NCBI GenBank assembly: GCA_018657165.1 | Contig: JABHXS010000083.1 | Span: forward strand, 1 to 12,008 | Direction of reading: 5' to 3' | Source: Nitrosomonadales bacterium | Lineage (GTDB): Bacteria; Pseudomonadota; Gammaproteobacteria; Burkholderiales; Methylophilaceae | DNA length: 12,008 bases | Part shown: positions 5,895-12,008 of the stretch, one piece after another | Numbering within the stretch: position 1 is the first letter of the stretch | Layout: the number at the start of each line of letters is the position of its first letter | Translations under genes and position numbers: made by a program | The notes under the pieces: generated by a model | What the model was told of the DNA's origin: nothing | What the model saw: the letters and a program-made list of their open reading frames with translations, nothing else | Databases searched by the model: none

Positions 5895-8450
5895 ATGCTT
5901 AAATCATACTTGTCTGATGAAAAAAAAAGAACAGAACAAGGCTTACCTGCGTTAGCTTTAAACGCAGAACAAACTGCAGAATTAGTTGATCTTCTTAAAA
6001 AGGATCAGCAAGGACAATCAGAAAAATTACTTGAAATCTTTATAAACAAAGTTCCTGCTGGGGTTGATCCAGCAGCCTACATAAAAGCCGCATTTTTAAA
6101 TGATATTGCGACAAAAAAAACCGTAAGCCCATACATTAATCCTAAGCAGGCAACAGAATTATTATCAACTATGTTAGGTGGCTATAATGTGCAAGCGCTT
6201 GTTAAGTTGTTGGATAGTGATCAAGCAGAAGTCGCTGTAGAGTCTTTATCAAAAAGCGTTTTAATTTTTGATTCATACTATGATGTTGAAAAGCTGCATA
6301 AGAAAGGTAATAGGTATGCAACTCAAGTTCTTGAGTCCTGGGCCGCCGCAGATTGGTTTACAAAAAAATCAAAAATTCCTAACAAACTGAGAATGATTGT
6401 TTTTAAGGCTGATGGCGAAATTAATACTGATGATTTGTCACCTGCGCAAGAAGCATGGTCTAGGCCAGATATTCCTTTGCATGCAAAGTCCATGCTTAAG
6501 AATAAGACCCCAGATATTTTTGACATAATTAATCAGTTAAAAGAAAAGAAGCTACCCATTGTTTTTGTTGGAGACATTGTTGGAACTGGTTCGTCAAGAA
6601 AATCCGCAATAAATTCTCTGCAATGGCATATTGGAACACCGATCCCTCATATCCCAAACAAGCATACTGGAGGCGTGATATTGGGAGAGAAAATAGCACC
6701 GATTTTTTTTAATACAGCAGAAGATTCAGGTGCTATACCAATAGAATGTGAAGTTTCAAAATTTAAGACTGGAGATATTATAGAAATTGATTTTTTAAAG
6801 AAAAAAATTGTTGATGAAAGTAATAATATTTTATCTAGTTTTAATTTAAGACCTGAAAGACTTCTTGATGAGGCAAGGGCAGGAGGCAGGGTCTCATTAA
6901 TTATCGGCAAAGGGTTAACCGAAAAATCAAGAAACACACTCGGTCTTGGCGCAACAAAAATCTTCATACAATCAACAAACAAAAAGCAAAAAAAACATGG
7001 CTTTACATTAGCTCAAAAAATGGTTGGAAAGGCTTGTGGAGTTGATGGGATTTCCCCTGGCACTTACTGTGAGCCAAAAATAACAACAGTTGGATCTCAA
7101 GACACCACTGGTGCTATGACAAGAGATGAACTTAAAGATTTAGCCTGTTTGGGTTTTAGTGCTGATTTAGTTATGCAAAGTTTTTGTCATACGGCAGCAT
7201 ACCCAAAGCCAGTTGATATTGAGCTTCAGCATACATTGCCAGAGTTCATGAGCAGTCGCGGAGGTGTTTCATTAAAAGCAGGAGACGGGGTCATTCATTC
7301 ATGGTTAAATAGAATGATACTTCCTGATACGGTAGGGACGGGAGGAGATTCTCATACTCGGTTTCCTATTGGAATATCTTTTCCAGCAGGCTCAGGCCTT
7401 GTTGCATTTGCTGCTGCAATTGGTGTGATGCCTATTGATATGCCAGAATCTGTTTTAGTAAGGTTTTCTGGTGTGATGCAGCCTGGGATCACTTTGCGGG
7501 ATTTGGTAAACGCAATTCCTTATTATGCAATCAAAGAAAATCAGCTAACAATTGGGAAAAAAGGCAAAAAAAATATTTTTAACGGCAAAATCTTAGAAAT
7601 TGAAGGATTGCCAGACTTAAAAGTGGAACAAGCTTTTGAGTTCTCTGATGCCTCAGCAGAAAGATCTGCTAATGGTTGTACTGTGAGACTGGATAAAGAG
7701 CCAATTATCGAATTCTTAAAGTCGAATATCTATCTTATGGAAAAAATGATCGAAAATGGATATCAAGATGCAAGAACATTAAAAAGAAGAATTAATGAGA
7801 TGAAGCAATGGATAAAAAATCCTCAACTGCTTCAGCCTGACGAGGATGCTAAATATTCATATGTTTTGAATATAGATTTAAATGCTATAACAGAGCCACT
7901 TGTCGCCTGTCCAAATGACCCTGATGATATTAAAAAACTATCAGAGGTTGCTTTGAATAAAATTGACGAAGTATTTATTGGAAGCTGCATGACAAATATT
8001 GGTCATTATAGAGCTGCAGGTTTTGTTATGAAAGATGAAGAGAAAGCCGTTAATGAGCTATGGATTGCACCGCCAACCAGAATGGATGAGGCACAACTTA
8101 AAAAAGAAGGAATTTATCAAATATTTGAGGATGTTGGTGCAAGAACAGAGATACCTGGTTGTAGTCTTTGTATGGGAAATCAGGCAAGGGTTGAGGATAA
8201 AGCAACGGTTTTTTCAACAAGTACAAGAAACTTTGACAACAGAATGGGTAAAGATGCACAAGTTTATCTTGGCTCAGCTGAGCTAGCATCAATATGCGCA
8301 TTACTTGGCCATATCCCCTCCAAAGACGAGTATTTAAAATTCATGAAAGATAAAATAAATAAAAATTCAAGTGACATTTATAGGTATTTAAATTTTGATC
8401 AACTTACTGATTATAATAGTAAATTTATAGAGATTGTCCCCTTGGATTAA
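5895..8450 (+). CDS. acnB: Aconitate hydratase B (bifunctional aconitase / 2-methylisocitrate dehydratase)
   Basis: AcnB interconverts citrate and isocitrate through cis-aconitate using a [4Fe-4S] cluster; E. coli AcnB also acts on 2-methylisocitrate and, as apo-protein, binds mRNA. The 851 residues (E. coli has 865) have the B-type order: an N-terminal HEAT-like helical domain (about 1-155), the swivel domain with GTGSSRKSA starting at G230, then the three catalytic domains. The active-site block DTVGTGGDSHTRFP starts at D478. Cluster ligands are C698 (GSCMTN), C756 and C759 (GCSLCMGNQ); their spacing is close to E. coli C710, C769 and C772. The ATG follows a good AAGGAT. It heads a five-gene + strand unit, and the UDG gene begins 7 bases after its stop. 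The catalytic residues I checked (the three cluster cysteines and DSHTR) are present, so the enzyme should be active. Confidence 0.97.
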   Translation: MLKSYLSDEKKRTEQGLPALALNAEQTAELVDLLKKDQQGQSEKLLEIFINKVPAGVDPAAYIKAAFLNDIATKKTVSPYINPKQATELLSTMLGGYNVQALVKLLDSDQAEVAVESLSKSVLIFDSYYDVEKLHKKGNRYATQVLESWAAADWFTKKSKIPNKLRMIVFKADGEINTDDLSPAQEAWSRPDIPLHAKSMLKNKTPDIFDIINQLKEKKLPIVFVGDIVGTGSSRKSAINSLQWHIGTPIPHIPNKHTGGVILGEKIAPIFFNTAEDSGAIPIECEVSKFKTGDIIEIDFLKKKIVDESNNILSSFNLRPERLLDEARAGGRVSLIIGKGLTEKSRNTLGLGATKIFIQSTNKKQKKHGFTLAQKMVGKACGVDGISPGTYCEPKITTVGSQDTTGAMTRDELKDLACLGFSADLVMQSFCHTAAYPKPVDIELQHTLPEFMSSRGGVSLKAGDGVIHSWLNRMILPDTVGTGGDSHTRFPIGISFPAGSGLVAFAAAIGVMPIDMPESVLVRFSGVMQPGITLRDLVNAIPYYAIKENQLTIGKKGKKNIFNGKILEIEGLPDLKVEQAFEFSDASAERSANGCTVRLDKEPIIEFLKSNIYLMEKMIENGYQDARTLKRRINEMKQWIKNPQLLQPDEDAKYSYVLNIDLNAITEPLVACPNDPDDIKKLSEVALNKIDEVFIGSCMTNIGHYRAAGFVMKDEEKAVNELWIAPPTRMDEAQLKKEGIYQIFEDVGARTEIPGCSLCMGNQARVEDKATVFSTSTRNFDNRMGKDAQVYLGSAELASICALLGHIPSKDEYLKFMKDKINKNSSDIYRYLNFDQLTDYNSKFIEIVPLD

Positions 8451-8457
8451 TTGTAAG

Positions 8458-9087
8458 ATGAATTATGATCCAAATTGTAATAGATGTGATCGATTAAGTG
8501 ACTATTTAAGTCTTTCAAAGAAAAAATACCCAGATTATTTATGTAAACCTGTCCCTGCATTTGGGGATAAAAACATAAATCTACTTATTGTTGGTTTGGC
8601 ACCAGGCCTTCATGGCGCTAACAAAACAGGACGCCCTTTTACAGGGGATCATGCTGGCATAATTTTATATGAAACATTATTCAGGCATGGCTTCTCAAAT
8701 AAATCGTATTCAGAAAAGCAAGGAGATGGTCTAAAGTTAAATAATTGTAGAATTACAAACGCGGTAAAATGTCTTCCGCCTTTAAACAAACCAGTACCTT
8801 CGGAAATTAAAAATTGTAATCAATTTCTCAAATGTGAAATGGAGTCACTTGAATCAAGAACTATCCTACTTGCATTGGGAACAATTGCACATAACGCGAT
8901 TTTAACTGCACTCAATTTAACTAAAACTAAATTTAAATTTGCTCATGCTGCAAGGCATGAGTTACCCAATGAACTTATTCTGTATGATAGTTACCACTGC
9001 AGTAGATATAATACTCAAACCAAGAGATTAACTACTGAGATGTTTAATAATGTTTTTTTGTTAATTAAAAAAGAAATAGGAGACTAA
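8458..9087 (+). CDS. Uracil-DNA glycosylase family 5 (UdgB type), Fe-S containing
   Basis: This 209-residue enzyme should remove uracil and other deaminated bases from DNA to start base-excision repair. Motif 1 is GLAPGLHGANKTGRPFTGD (46-64), where family 5 lacks the catalytic Asp/Asn of other UDG families, and motif 2 is DSYHCSRYN with H180. The four iron-sulfur cysteines C7, C10, C105 and C120 follow the family 4/5 layout (CxxC near the N-terminus, then two Cys 15 residues apart). I chose the ATG at 8458, which places CNRCDRLSDYL at the expected N-terminus, with GGA 11 bases upstream. An in-frame TTG at 8434 would overlap acnB by 17 bases and lacks a ribosome site. The UDG lies between acnB and the small tautomerase gene (2-base gap), in the same unit as uvrC, another repair gene. 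Confidence 0.9.
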   Translation: MNYDPNCNRCDRLSDYLSLSKKKYPDYLCKPVPAFGDKNINLLIVGLAPGLHGANKTGRPFTGDHAGIILYETLFRHGFSNKSYSEKQGDGLKLNNCRITNAVKCLPPLNKPVPSEIKNCNQFLKCEMESLESRTILLALGTIAHNAILTALNLTKTKFKFAHAARHELPNELILYDSYHCSRYNTQTKRLTTEMFNNVFLLIKKEIGD

Positions 9088-9089
9088 AA

Positions 9090-9269
9090 ATGCCATATAT
9101 TAATGTCAAGCTTGCTGGAAATTTAGATAAACAACAAAAGCAAGAAATAGCAAAAGAAATAACGGATGTCATGCAAAGAGTTGCCAACAAACCACCATCA
9201 TATACTTACATTGTCTTTGACGAAGTTGAAACAGAGGATTGGGCAATCGGAGGCAATTTACTGGGGTAG
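9090..9269 (+). CDS. 4-oxalocrotonate tautomerase family protein, 59 residues
   Basis: This short gene fills the gap between the UDG and uvrC exactly. The product begins M-P-Y-I-N-V-K, so after Met removal Pro is residue 1, the catalytic base of the tautomerase superfamily. The pattern continues with a helix (KQQKQEIAKEITDVMQRV), NKPPSYTYIVFDEV and a terminal WAIGGNLLG, as in the 4-OT/DmpI/YwhB group of small proteins of about 60 residues that assemble as hexamers. Residue 11, Arg in canonical 4-OT, is not Arg here, so the substrate is probably not 4-oxalocrotonate. A strong AGGAG (9078-9082) lies 7 bases before the ATG. The UDG stop is two bases upstream and the chosen uvrC start two bases downstream. 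The biological substrate is unknown, and I see no catechol meta-cleavage genes nearby. Confidence 0.88.
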   Translation: MPYINVKLAGNLDKQQKQEIAKEITDVMQRVANKPPSYTYIVFDEVETEDWAIGGNLLG

Positions 9270-9274
9270 TTTTG
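9263..9274 (+). promoter_or_regulatory. Ribosome-binding site and TTG codon that decide the uvrC start
   Basis: GGGG at 9263-9266 is followed five bases later by TTG at 9272-9274. The alternative in-frame TTG at 9239 has a purine-rich AGAGGA touching the codon, too close for use, and would overlap the tautomerase gene by 31 bases. UvrC proteins carry about 12-15 residues before the LPGIYRM motif, which fits 9272. Confidence 0.7.
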
Positions 9275-11071
9275 AGTGAATTAAAAAAAGAAATAAAAAA
9301 ATTCCCAAACCTACCGGGTATTTATAGGATGATTAATGTTAAAAATGAGATCATTTATATTGGTAAAGCCAAAGACATTAAAAAAAGAGTGATCTCATAT
9401 TTTGGAAAAAATCATTCGAGCCCAAGAACAAAAATGATGGTCAGTAATATTCATTCAATTGAATTTACGGTAACAAACACAGAAGCTGAAGCCTTAATCC
9501 TTGAAAATAACTTAATTAAAAATCACATGCCGAGATACAATGTGATTTTCAGGGACGATAAATCATATCCCTATTTAAAAATTTCAGATGACCAATATCC
9601 AAGAATATCTTTTCACAGGGGAGCTCAAAGAAAAGAGCAAAAATATTTTGGACCTTTCCCGAACGCACCAGCTGTACGAGATAGTATAAAGCTGTTACAA
9701 AAGGTTTTTTTATTAAGAGCCTGTGAAAACTCTGTATTTAAAAATAGATCTCGCCCTTGCATGGAACATCAGATCCAGCGATGTTCGGCACCTTGCGTAA
9801 ATTTAATTTCAGAAGAGGATTATAAAGAAGACATTGAGCAGGCAATGATGTTTTTAAATGGCAAGGACACGAAAGTAATTAATAGCTTATCTGAAAAAAT
9901 GAATATTTATTCAGAACAAAATGAGTTTGAAAGAGCGGCGATATTCAGAGACAGAATTCAAAGTTTAAGGCAGGTTAGGCTTAAACAATTTGTGAGTGAT
10001 TTCAGTGAAAATGATGCGGACATTATTGCAATCGAAGAAAGGGAGGGGGTTTATTGTGTAAATTTAGTAATGATTAGAAACTCTAAGCATTTAGGAGATA
10101 AGAGTTTTTTCCCAAAAGGAGTTGTTGGTAATACAGATAATAATATTTTAGAGATTTTTATTGCTCAATATTACAATGAAAAAGTACCACCACCCGTTGT
10201 TATTATTGAAGAAAAAGTAAATAAAAGCTTGCTTGAAAAGTTTTTTGAATTAAAAAACTACAAGAAAATAAAAATTATTACTAGATTAACTAATGAAAAA
10301 AGAATGTGGATGGAAATGGCAAAGAAAAATGCCTTAATAAATATTAGTCAAAAAAGTAATGAAAAATTAAGTTTTAAAAATAAAATAGAAGCATTTACCA
10401 AGTTATTAAAAATACCCGCTAGCATGAATAGAATTGAGTGTTTTGATATTAGCCATATGATGGGTGAAGGAACTGTAGCATCATGTGTAGTGTTTGATAA
10501 AAATGGAATTCAAAAAAAAGATTATCGTCGATATAACATTAAAAATAATAAGCCAGGTGACGATTATGCCGCAATGGAAGAGGTGCTTGAGAGGCGATAT
10601 AAAAAAATTGTTGATACAGATGGGGTAAAACCTGATGTAGTTTTGATTGATGGGGGAAAGGGGCAACTGGGTATTGCAATAAAAATTATGAAGCAACTTG
10701 GGTTAGATGATATTGTCCTTGTGGGTGTGACCAAAGGTGAAAGAAGAAAATCTGGAGCCGAAACCTTACATATTGCTAATGGAAAAATTTTAGAAAATAT
10801 TGATGTAAATAACGTAGGATTTCAATTAATTATCCAAATTAGAGATGAGGCACATAGGTTTGCTATTACAGGTCATAGGGCCAGAAGAAAAAAATCTAGA
10901 TTCACTTCTTCACTGGAGGAGATTGAAGGCATAGGCCAAACAAAACGAAAAAATTTACTTGTTTACTTTGGGGGTATTCAAGGCATTAAAGATGCTAATA
11001 TTCGCGAGCTGTTATTAGTAGAAGGAATTAATGTAAAATTAGCAGAAAGTATTTACAATCATTTTCATTAA
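9272..11071 (+). CDS. uvrC: Excinuclease ABC subunit C (UvrC), TTG start
   Basis: UvrC makes both incisions around bulky DNA lesions after UvrA/UvrB loading in nucleotide-excision repair. With the TTG at 9272 the protein has 599 residues (E. coli 610). The GIY-YIG nuclease domain opens with GIY (16-18) and YIG (29-31). A cysteine quartet C151, C163, C171 and C175 has the same 12-8-4 spacing as the iron-sulfur ligands of E. coli UvrC. The UVR domain that contacts UvrB is at about 202-235 (NEFERAAIFRDRI). The C-terminal RNase H-like nuclease has CFDISH (D392), LIDGGKGQL (D460) and EAHRFA (H528). Two helix-hairpin-helix motifs end the protein (EIEGIGQTKRKNL, LLLVEGINVKLAESIY). It follows the tautomerase gene by two bases and precedes pgsA, the order seen in many proteobacteria. 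Confidence 0.95.
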   Translation: MSELKKEIKKFPNLPGIYRMINVKNEIIYIGKAKDIKKRVISYFGKNHSSPRTKMMVSNIHSIEFTVTNTEAEALILENNLIKNHMPRYNVIFRDDKSYPYLKISDDQYPRISFHRGAQRKEQKYFGPFPNAPAVRDSIKLLQKVFLLRACENSVFKNRSRPCMEHQIQRCSAPCVNLISEEDYKEDIEQAMMFLNGKDTKVINSLSEKMNIYSEQNEFERAAIFRDRIQSLRQVRLKQFVSDFSENDADIIAIEEREGVYCVNLVMIRNSKHLGDKSFFPKGVVGNTDNNILEIFIAQYYNEKVPPPVVIIEEKVNKSLLEKFFELKNYKKIKIITRLTNEKRMWMEMAKKNALINISQKSNEKLSFKNKIEAFTKLLKIPASMNRIECFDISHMMGEGTVASCVVFDKNGIQKKDYRRYNIKNNKPGDDYAAMEEVLERRYKKIVDTDGVKPDVVLIDGGKGQLGIAIKIMKQLGLDDIVLVGVTKGERRKSGAETLHIANGKILENIDVNNVGFQLIIQIRDEAHRFAITGHRARRKKSRFTSSLEEIEGIGQTKRKNLLVYFGGIQGIKDANIRELLLVEGINVKLAESIYNHFH

Positions 11072-11083
11072 AGGGCAAGGCCA

Positions 11084-11653
11084 TTGAAAATTATCAATAT
11101 ACCAAATTTACTTACTCTATTTCGTGTCGGCTTAATCCCTATTTTAGTCATTATTTTTTATGTGCCTGAAAATACATTAAGTTTGATTGAAAAAAATACC
11201 TTAGCCACCTTTACTTTTTTATTAGCAGCAATAACTGATTGGCTTGATGGTTTTTTAGCAAGACGGTTACAACAAACATCAAAATTTGGGGCCTTTCTAG
11301 ATCCAGTAGCTGATAAATTAATTGTTATTACAGCCTTACTCTTATTATTAGAGCTTGGGCGTGTGAACTCTGTGATCGCGTTAATTATTATTGGAAGGGA
11401 ATTTACGGTTAGCTCCCTAAGGGAATGGATGGCGCAGCTAGGTAAGTCACAAAGTATTGCTGTAGCATTTATTGGGAAATTGAAAACAACCGCTCAAATG
11501 GCTGCAATCATATTTTTATTATATTTTGAAAATATTGGATTCATACCAACGCAAAAAATAGGAGAAATTCTGATATATCTGGCGGCATTGCTTACTGTGG
11601 TATCAATGTTTTATTACTTAAGAATATCAATCAATGCTGTAAAAAAAATGTAA
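11084..11653 (+). CDS. pgsA: CDP-diacylglycerol-glycerol-3-phosphate 3-phosphatidyltransferase
   Basis: PgsA is an inner-membrane enzyme that makes phosphatidylglycerol phosphate from CDP-diacylglycerol and glycerol 3-phosphate, the committed step to phosphatidylglycerol and cardiolipin. The 189 residues include the CDP-alcohol phosphotransferase motif D52-x2-D55-G56-x2-A59-R60-x8-G69-x3-D73-x3-D77, complete. The protein starts MKIINIPNLLTLFRV and has several membrane helices. The start is TTG; uvrC's TAA lies in the same frame five codons upstream, and no other start precedes the conserved N-terminal NLLTLFR block, so TTG is well supported. AAGGGCAAGG just upstream gives the ribosome site. 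uvrC-pgsA followed by tRNA-Gly, Cys and Leu is also the E. coli order (glyW-cysT-leuZ), so the context agrees with the call. Phosphatidylserine synthase shares the motif but is less likely by context. Confidence 0.95.
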   Translation: MKIINIPNLLTLFRVGLIPILVIIFYVPENTLSLIEKNTLATFTFLLAAITDWLDGFLARRLQQTSKFGAFLDPVADKLIVITALLLLLELGRVNSVIALIIIGREFTVSSLREWMAQLGKSQSIAVAFIGKLKTTAQMAAIIFLLYFENIGFIPTQKIGEILIYLAALLTVVSMFYYLRISINAVKKM

Positions 11654-11682
11654 CAACTTTTATATTAAAAAATATGCCATCA

Positions 11683-11710
11683 TTGACAGTATGCTAAAAA
11701 TAGCTAAAAT
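11683..11710 (+). promoter_or_regulatory. Sigma-70-type promoter for tRNA-Gly
   Basis: TTGACA (11683-11688), an exact -35 consensus, is followed after 16 bases by TAAAAT (11705-11710). The expected transcription start, about seven bases on, would be close to 11717, eight bases before the mature tRNA-Gly 5' end. No terminator is visible between the pgsA stop (11653) and this promoter, so pgsA transcripts may also read into the tRNAs. Confidence 0.75.
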
Positions 11711-11724
11711 ACTGCCTTCTGTTT

Positions 11725-11800
11725 GCGGGAATAGCTCAGCTGGTAGAGCGATACCTTGCCAAGGTATAGGTCGCGAGTTCGAACCTCGTTTCCCGCTCCA
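11725..11800 (+). tRNA. tRNA-Gly (anticodon GCC)
   Basis: A complete 76-base tRNA including encoded CCA. The acceptor stem GCGGGAA pairs with TTCCCGC; the D arm GCTC...GAGC, the anticodon stem ATACC/GGTAT with loop TTGCCAA, and the T arm with GTTCGAA are all present. Anticodon GCC at 11758-11760 reads GGC and GGU. Discriminator base is T. It is the first of three tRNAs after pgsA, in the same order as glyW-cysT-leuZ of E. coli. Confidence 0.97.
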
Positions 11801-11809
11801 TATTTTTAT

Positions 11810-11836
11810 AAAAAAGGGAATTAATTCCCTTTTTTT
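11810..11836. terminator. Perfect inverted repeat with T-tract between tRNA-Gly and tRNA-Cys
   Basis: A six-base A-run, GGGAATTAATTCCC and a T-run form a perfect 26-base palindrome (11810-11835) with one further T. Folded, it gives an 11-bp stem (AAAAAAGGGAA with TTCCCTTTTTT) and a TTAA loop, the form of an intrinsic terminator on either strand. It sits 9 bases after tRNA-Gly and 11 bases before tRNA-Cys. It may be a partial terminator (attenuator) or a processing and stability hairpin. Confidence 0.7.
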
Positions 11837-11847
11837 GTGTAGTTAAG

Positions 11848-11921
11848 GGCGCGTTAGCAAAGTGGTTATGCAGAGGCCTGCAAAGCCTTAGACGCCGGTT
11901 CGATTCCGGCACGCGCCTCCA
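11848..11921 (+). tRNA. tRNA-Cys (anticodon GCA)
   Basis: A complete 74-base tRNA with encoded CCA. Acceptor GGCGCGT pairs with ACGCGCC, discriminator T. The anticodon stem GAGGC/GCCTT (closing G-T) holds loop CTGCAAA, with anticodon GCA at 11880-11882. The T arm is GCCGG-TTCGATT-CCGGC. Only 11 bases separate it from the upstream hairpin, so it has no room for its own promoter downstream of that hairpin. Confidence 0.97.
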
Positions 11922-11927
11922 TTTGTA

Positions 11928-11955
11928 TTGAGCAGTCTAAAAGTAGTGTTAAAAT
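11928..11955 (+). promoter_or_regulatory. Candidate promoter for tRNA-Leu
   Basis: TTGAGC (11928-11933), a 16-base spacer and TAAAAT (11950-11955) copy the layout of the tRNA-Gly promoter. The expected start near 11962 is five bases before the tRNA-Leu 5' end. The same stretch also has a small GTTA-AAA-TAAC stem (11948-11958) followed by eight T (11959-11966), so a weak terminator after tRNA-Cys is an alternative reading. Confidence 0.45.
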
Positions 11956-11966
11956 AACTTTTTTTT

Positions 11967-12008
11967 GCCCGGGTGGCGAAATTGGTAGACGCAAGGGACT
12001 TAAAATCC
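11967..12008 (+). tRNA. tRNA-Leu (anticodon TAA), 3' end cut by window
   Basis: The 5' 42 bases of a class II tRNA. Acceptor GCCCGGG, a D arm with GGCGAAATTGGTAGACGC typical of leucine tRNAs, then the 5' half of the anticodon stem AGGGA, loop CTTAAAA, and the start of the 3' half. Anticodon TAA at 12001-12003 reads UUA and UUG. The long variable arm, T arm and acceptor 3' strand lie beyond the window. Confidence 0.93.

Noticed and set aside
6323..6982. Two - strand frames (67 and 111 codons) inside acnB
   Set aside because: Both are antisense to conserved AcnB swivel-domain sequence and carry no family signature.
8035..8301. 83-codon + frame and 67-codon - frame over the acnB 3' part
   Set aside because: They overlap the Fe-S ligand region of AcnB, which is intact in its own frame; composition is not protein-like.
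8434..8457. TTG at 8434 as the UDG start
   Set aside because: It would overlap acnB by 17 bases with no ribosome site, and adds eight residues before the conserved N-terminal cysteine motif; ATG at 8458 fits better.
9239..9271. TTG at 9239 as the uvrC start
   Set aside because: It would run through the last 31 bases of the tautomerase gene, its purine-rich stretch touches the start codon, and the extra residues are not seen before the GIY-YIG domain in typical UvrC.
10481..10696. 71-codon - strand frame inside uvrC
   Set aside because: Antisense shadow of the UvrC nuclease domain.
1..12008. Mobile element, CRISPR array, prophage, toxin-antitoxin or other novel multi-gene system
   Set aside because: No transposase, integrase, spaced repeat array, terminal inverted repeats or unknown gene cluster was seen; apart from DUF2069 every gene falls into a family with known biochemistry.

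Overview
This AT-rich window (roughly one third G+C by eye) comes from a densely packed genome. Intergenic gaps are mostly 0 to 12 bases, several genes overlap, and every recognisable gene is bacterial housekeeping. The gene content and order (purB, wrbA, DUF2069, surE, nlpD; uvrC, pgsA, tRNA-Gly, tRNA-Cys, tRNA-Leu; acnB) and protein details such as the TrxA-like protein ending in a DMSTV motif point to a proteobacterium. My best guess is a streamlined aquatic betaproteobacterium, for example the Methylophilales OM43/Methylopumilus type. That assignment is inference from gene neighbourhood and base composition and has not been checked by search.

Layout. The window opens with the 3' end of a BI-1/YccA-family membrane protein gene (+), which converges on tadA (-). 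A hairpin that can terminate both strands sits over the junction, and the tadA stop codon lies in its loop. Divergent from tadA is a two-gene + unit: a nitroreductase and a thioredoxin-like protein. The thioredoxin converges with, and overlaps by 8 bases, a five-gene - strand unit that in transcription order is purB, wrbA, a DUF2069 membrane protein, surE and an NlpD-like lipoprotein. A 163-base divergent intergenic region separates purB from acnB. acnB heads a tight five-gene + strand unit: acnB, a family 5 uracil-DNA glycosylase, a 59-residue 4-oxalocrotonate tautomerase homologue, uvrC and pgsA. After pgsA a well-formed promoter leads into tRNA-Gly(GCC), a perfect inverted repeat, tRNA-Cys(GCA), a second candidate promoter, and tRNA-Leu(UAA), which is cut by the window end.

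How the genes fit together. purB (purine synthesis), surE (nucleotide phosphatase) and tadA (tRNA adenosine to inosine) touch purine and nucleotide metabolism. wrbA, the nitroreductase and the thioredoxin are redox proteins. The UDG and UvrC are both DNA-repair proteins, each with a four-cysteine set expected to hold an iron-sulfur cluster, and they lie in the same transcription unit as the iron-sulfur enzyme AcnB. NlpD concerns cell-wall splitting and PgsA phospholipid synthesis.

I found no mobile element, CRISPR array, prophage, toxin-antitoxin or defence system, and nothing that looks like an undescribed multi-gene system. The points worth a second look are small-scale: TTG starts, a short gene between the UDG and uvrC, an in-frame 15-base tandem repeat in the thioredoxin tail, terminators and palindromes shared by convergent genes, and a terminator-like hairpin inside a tRNA operon.
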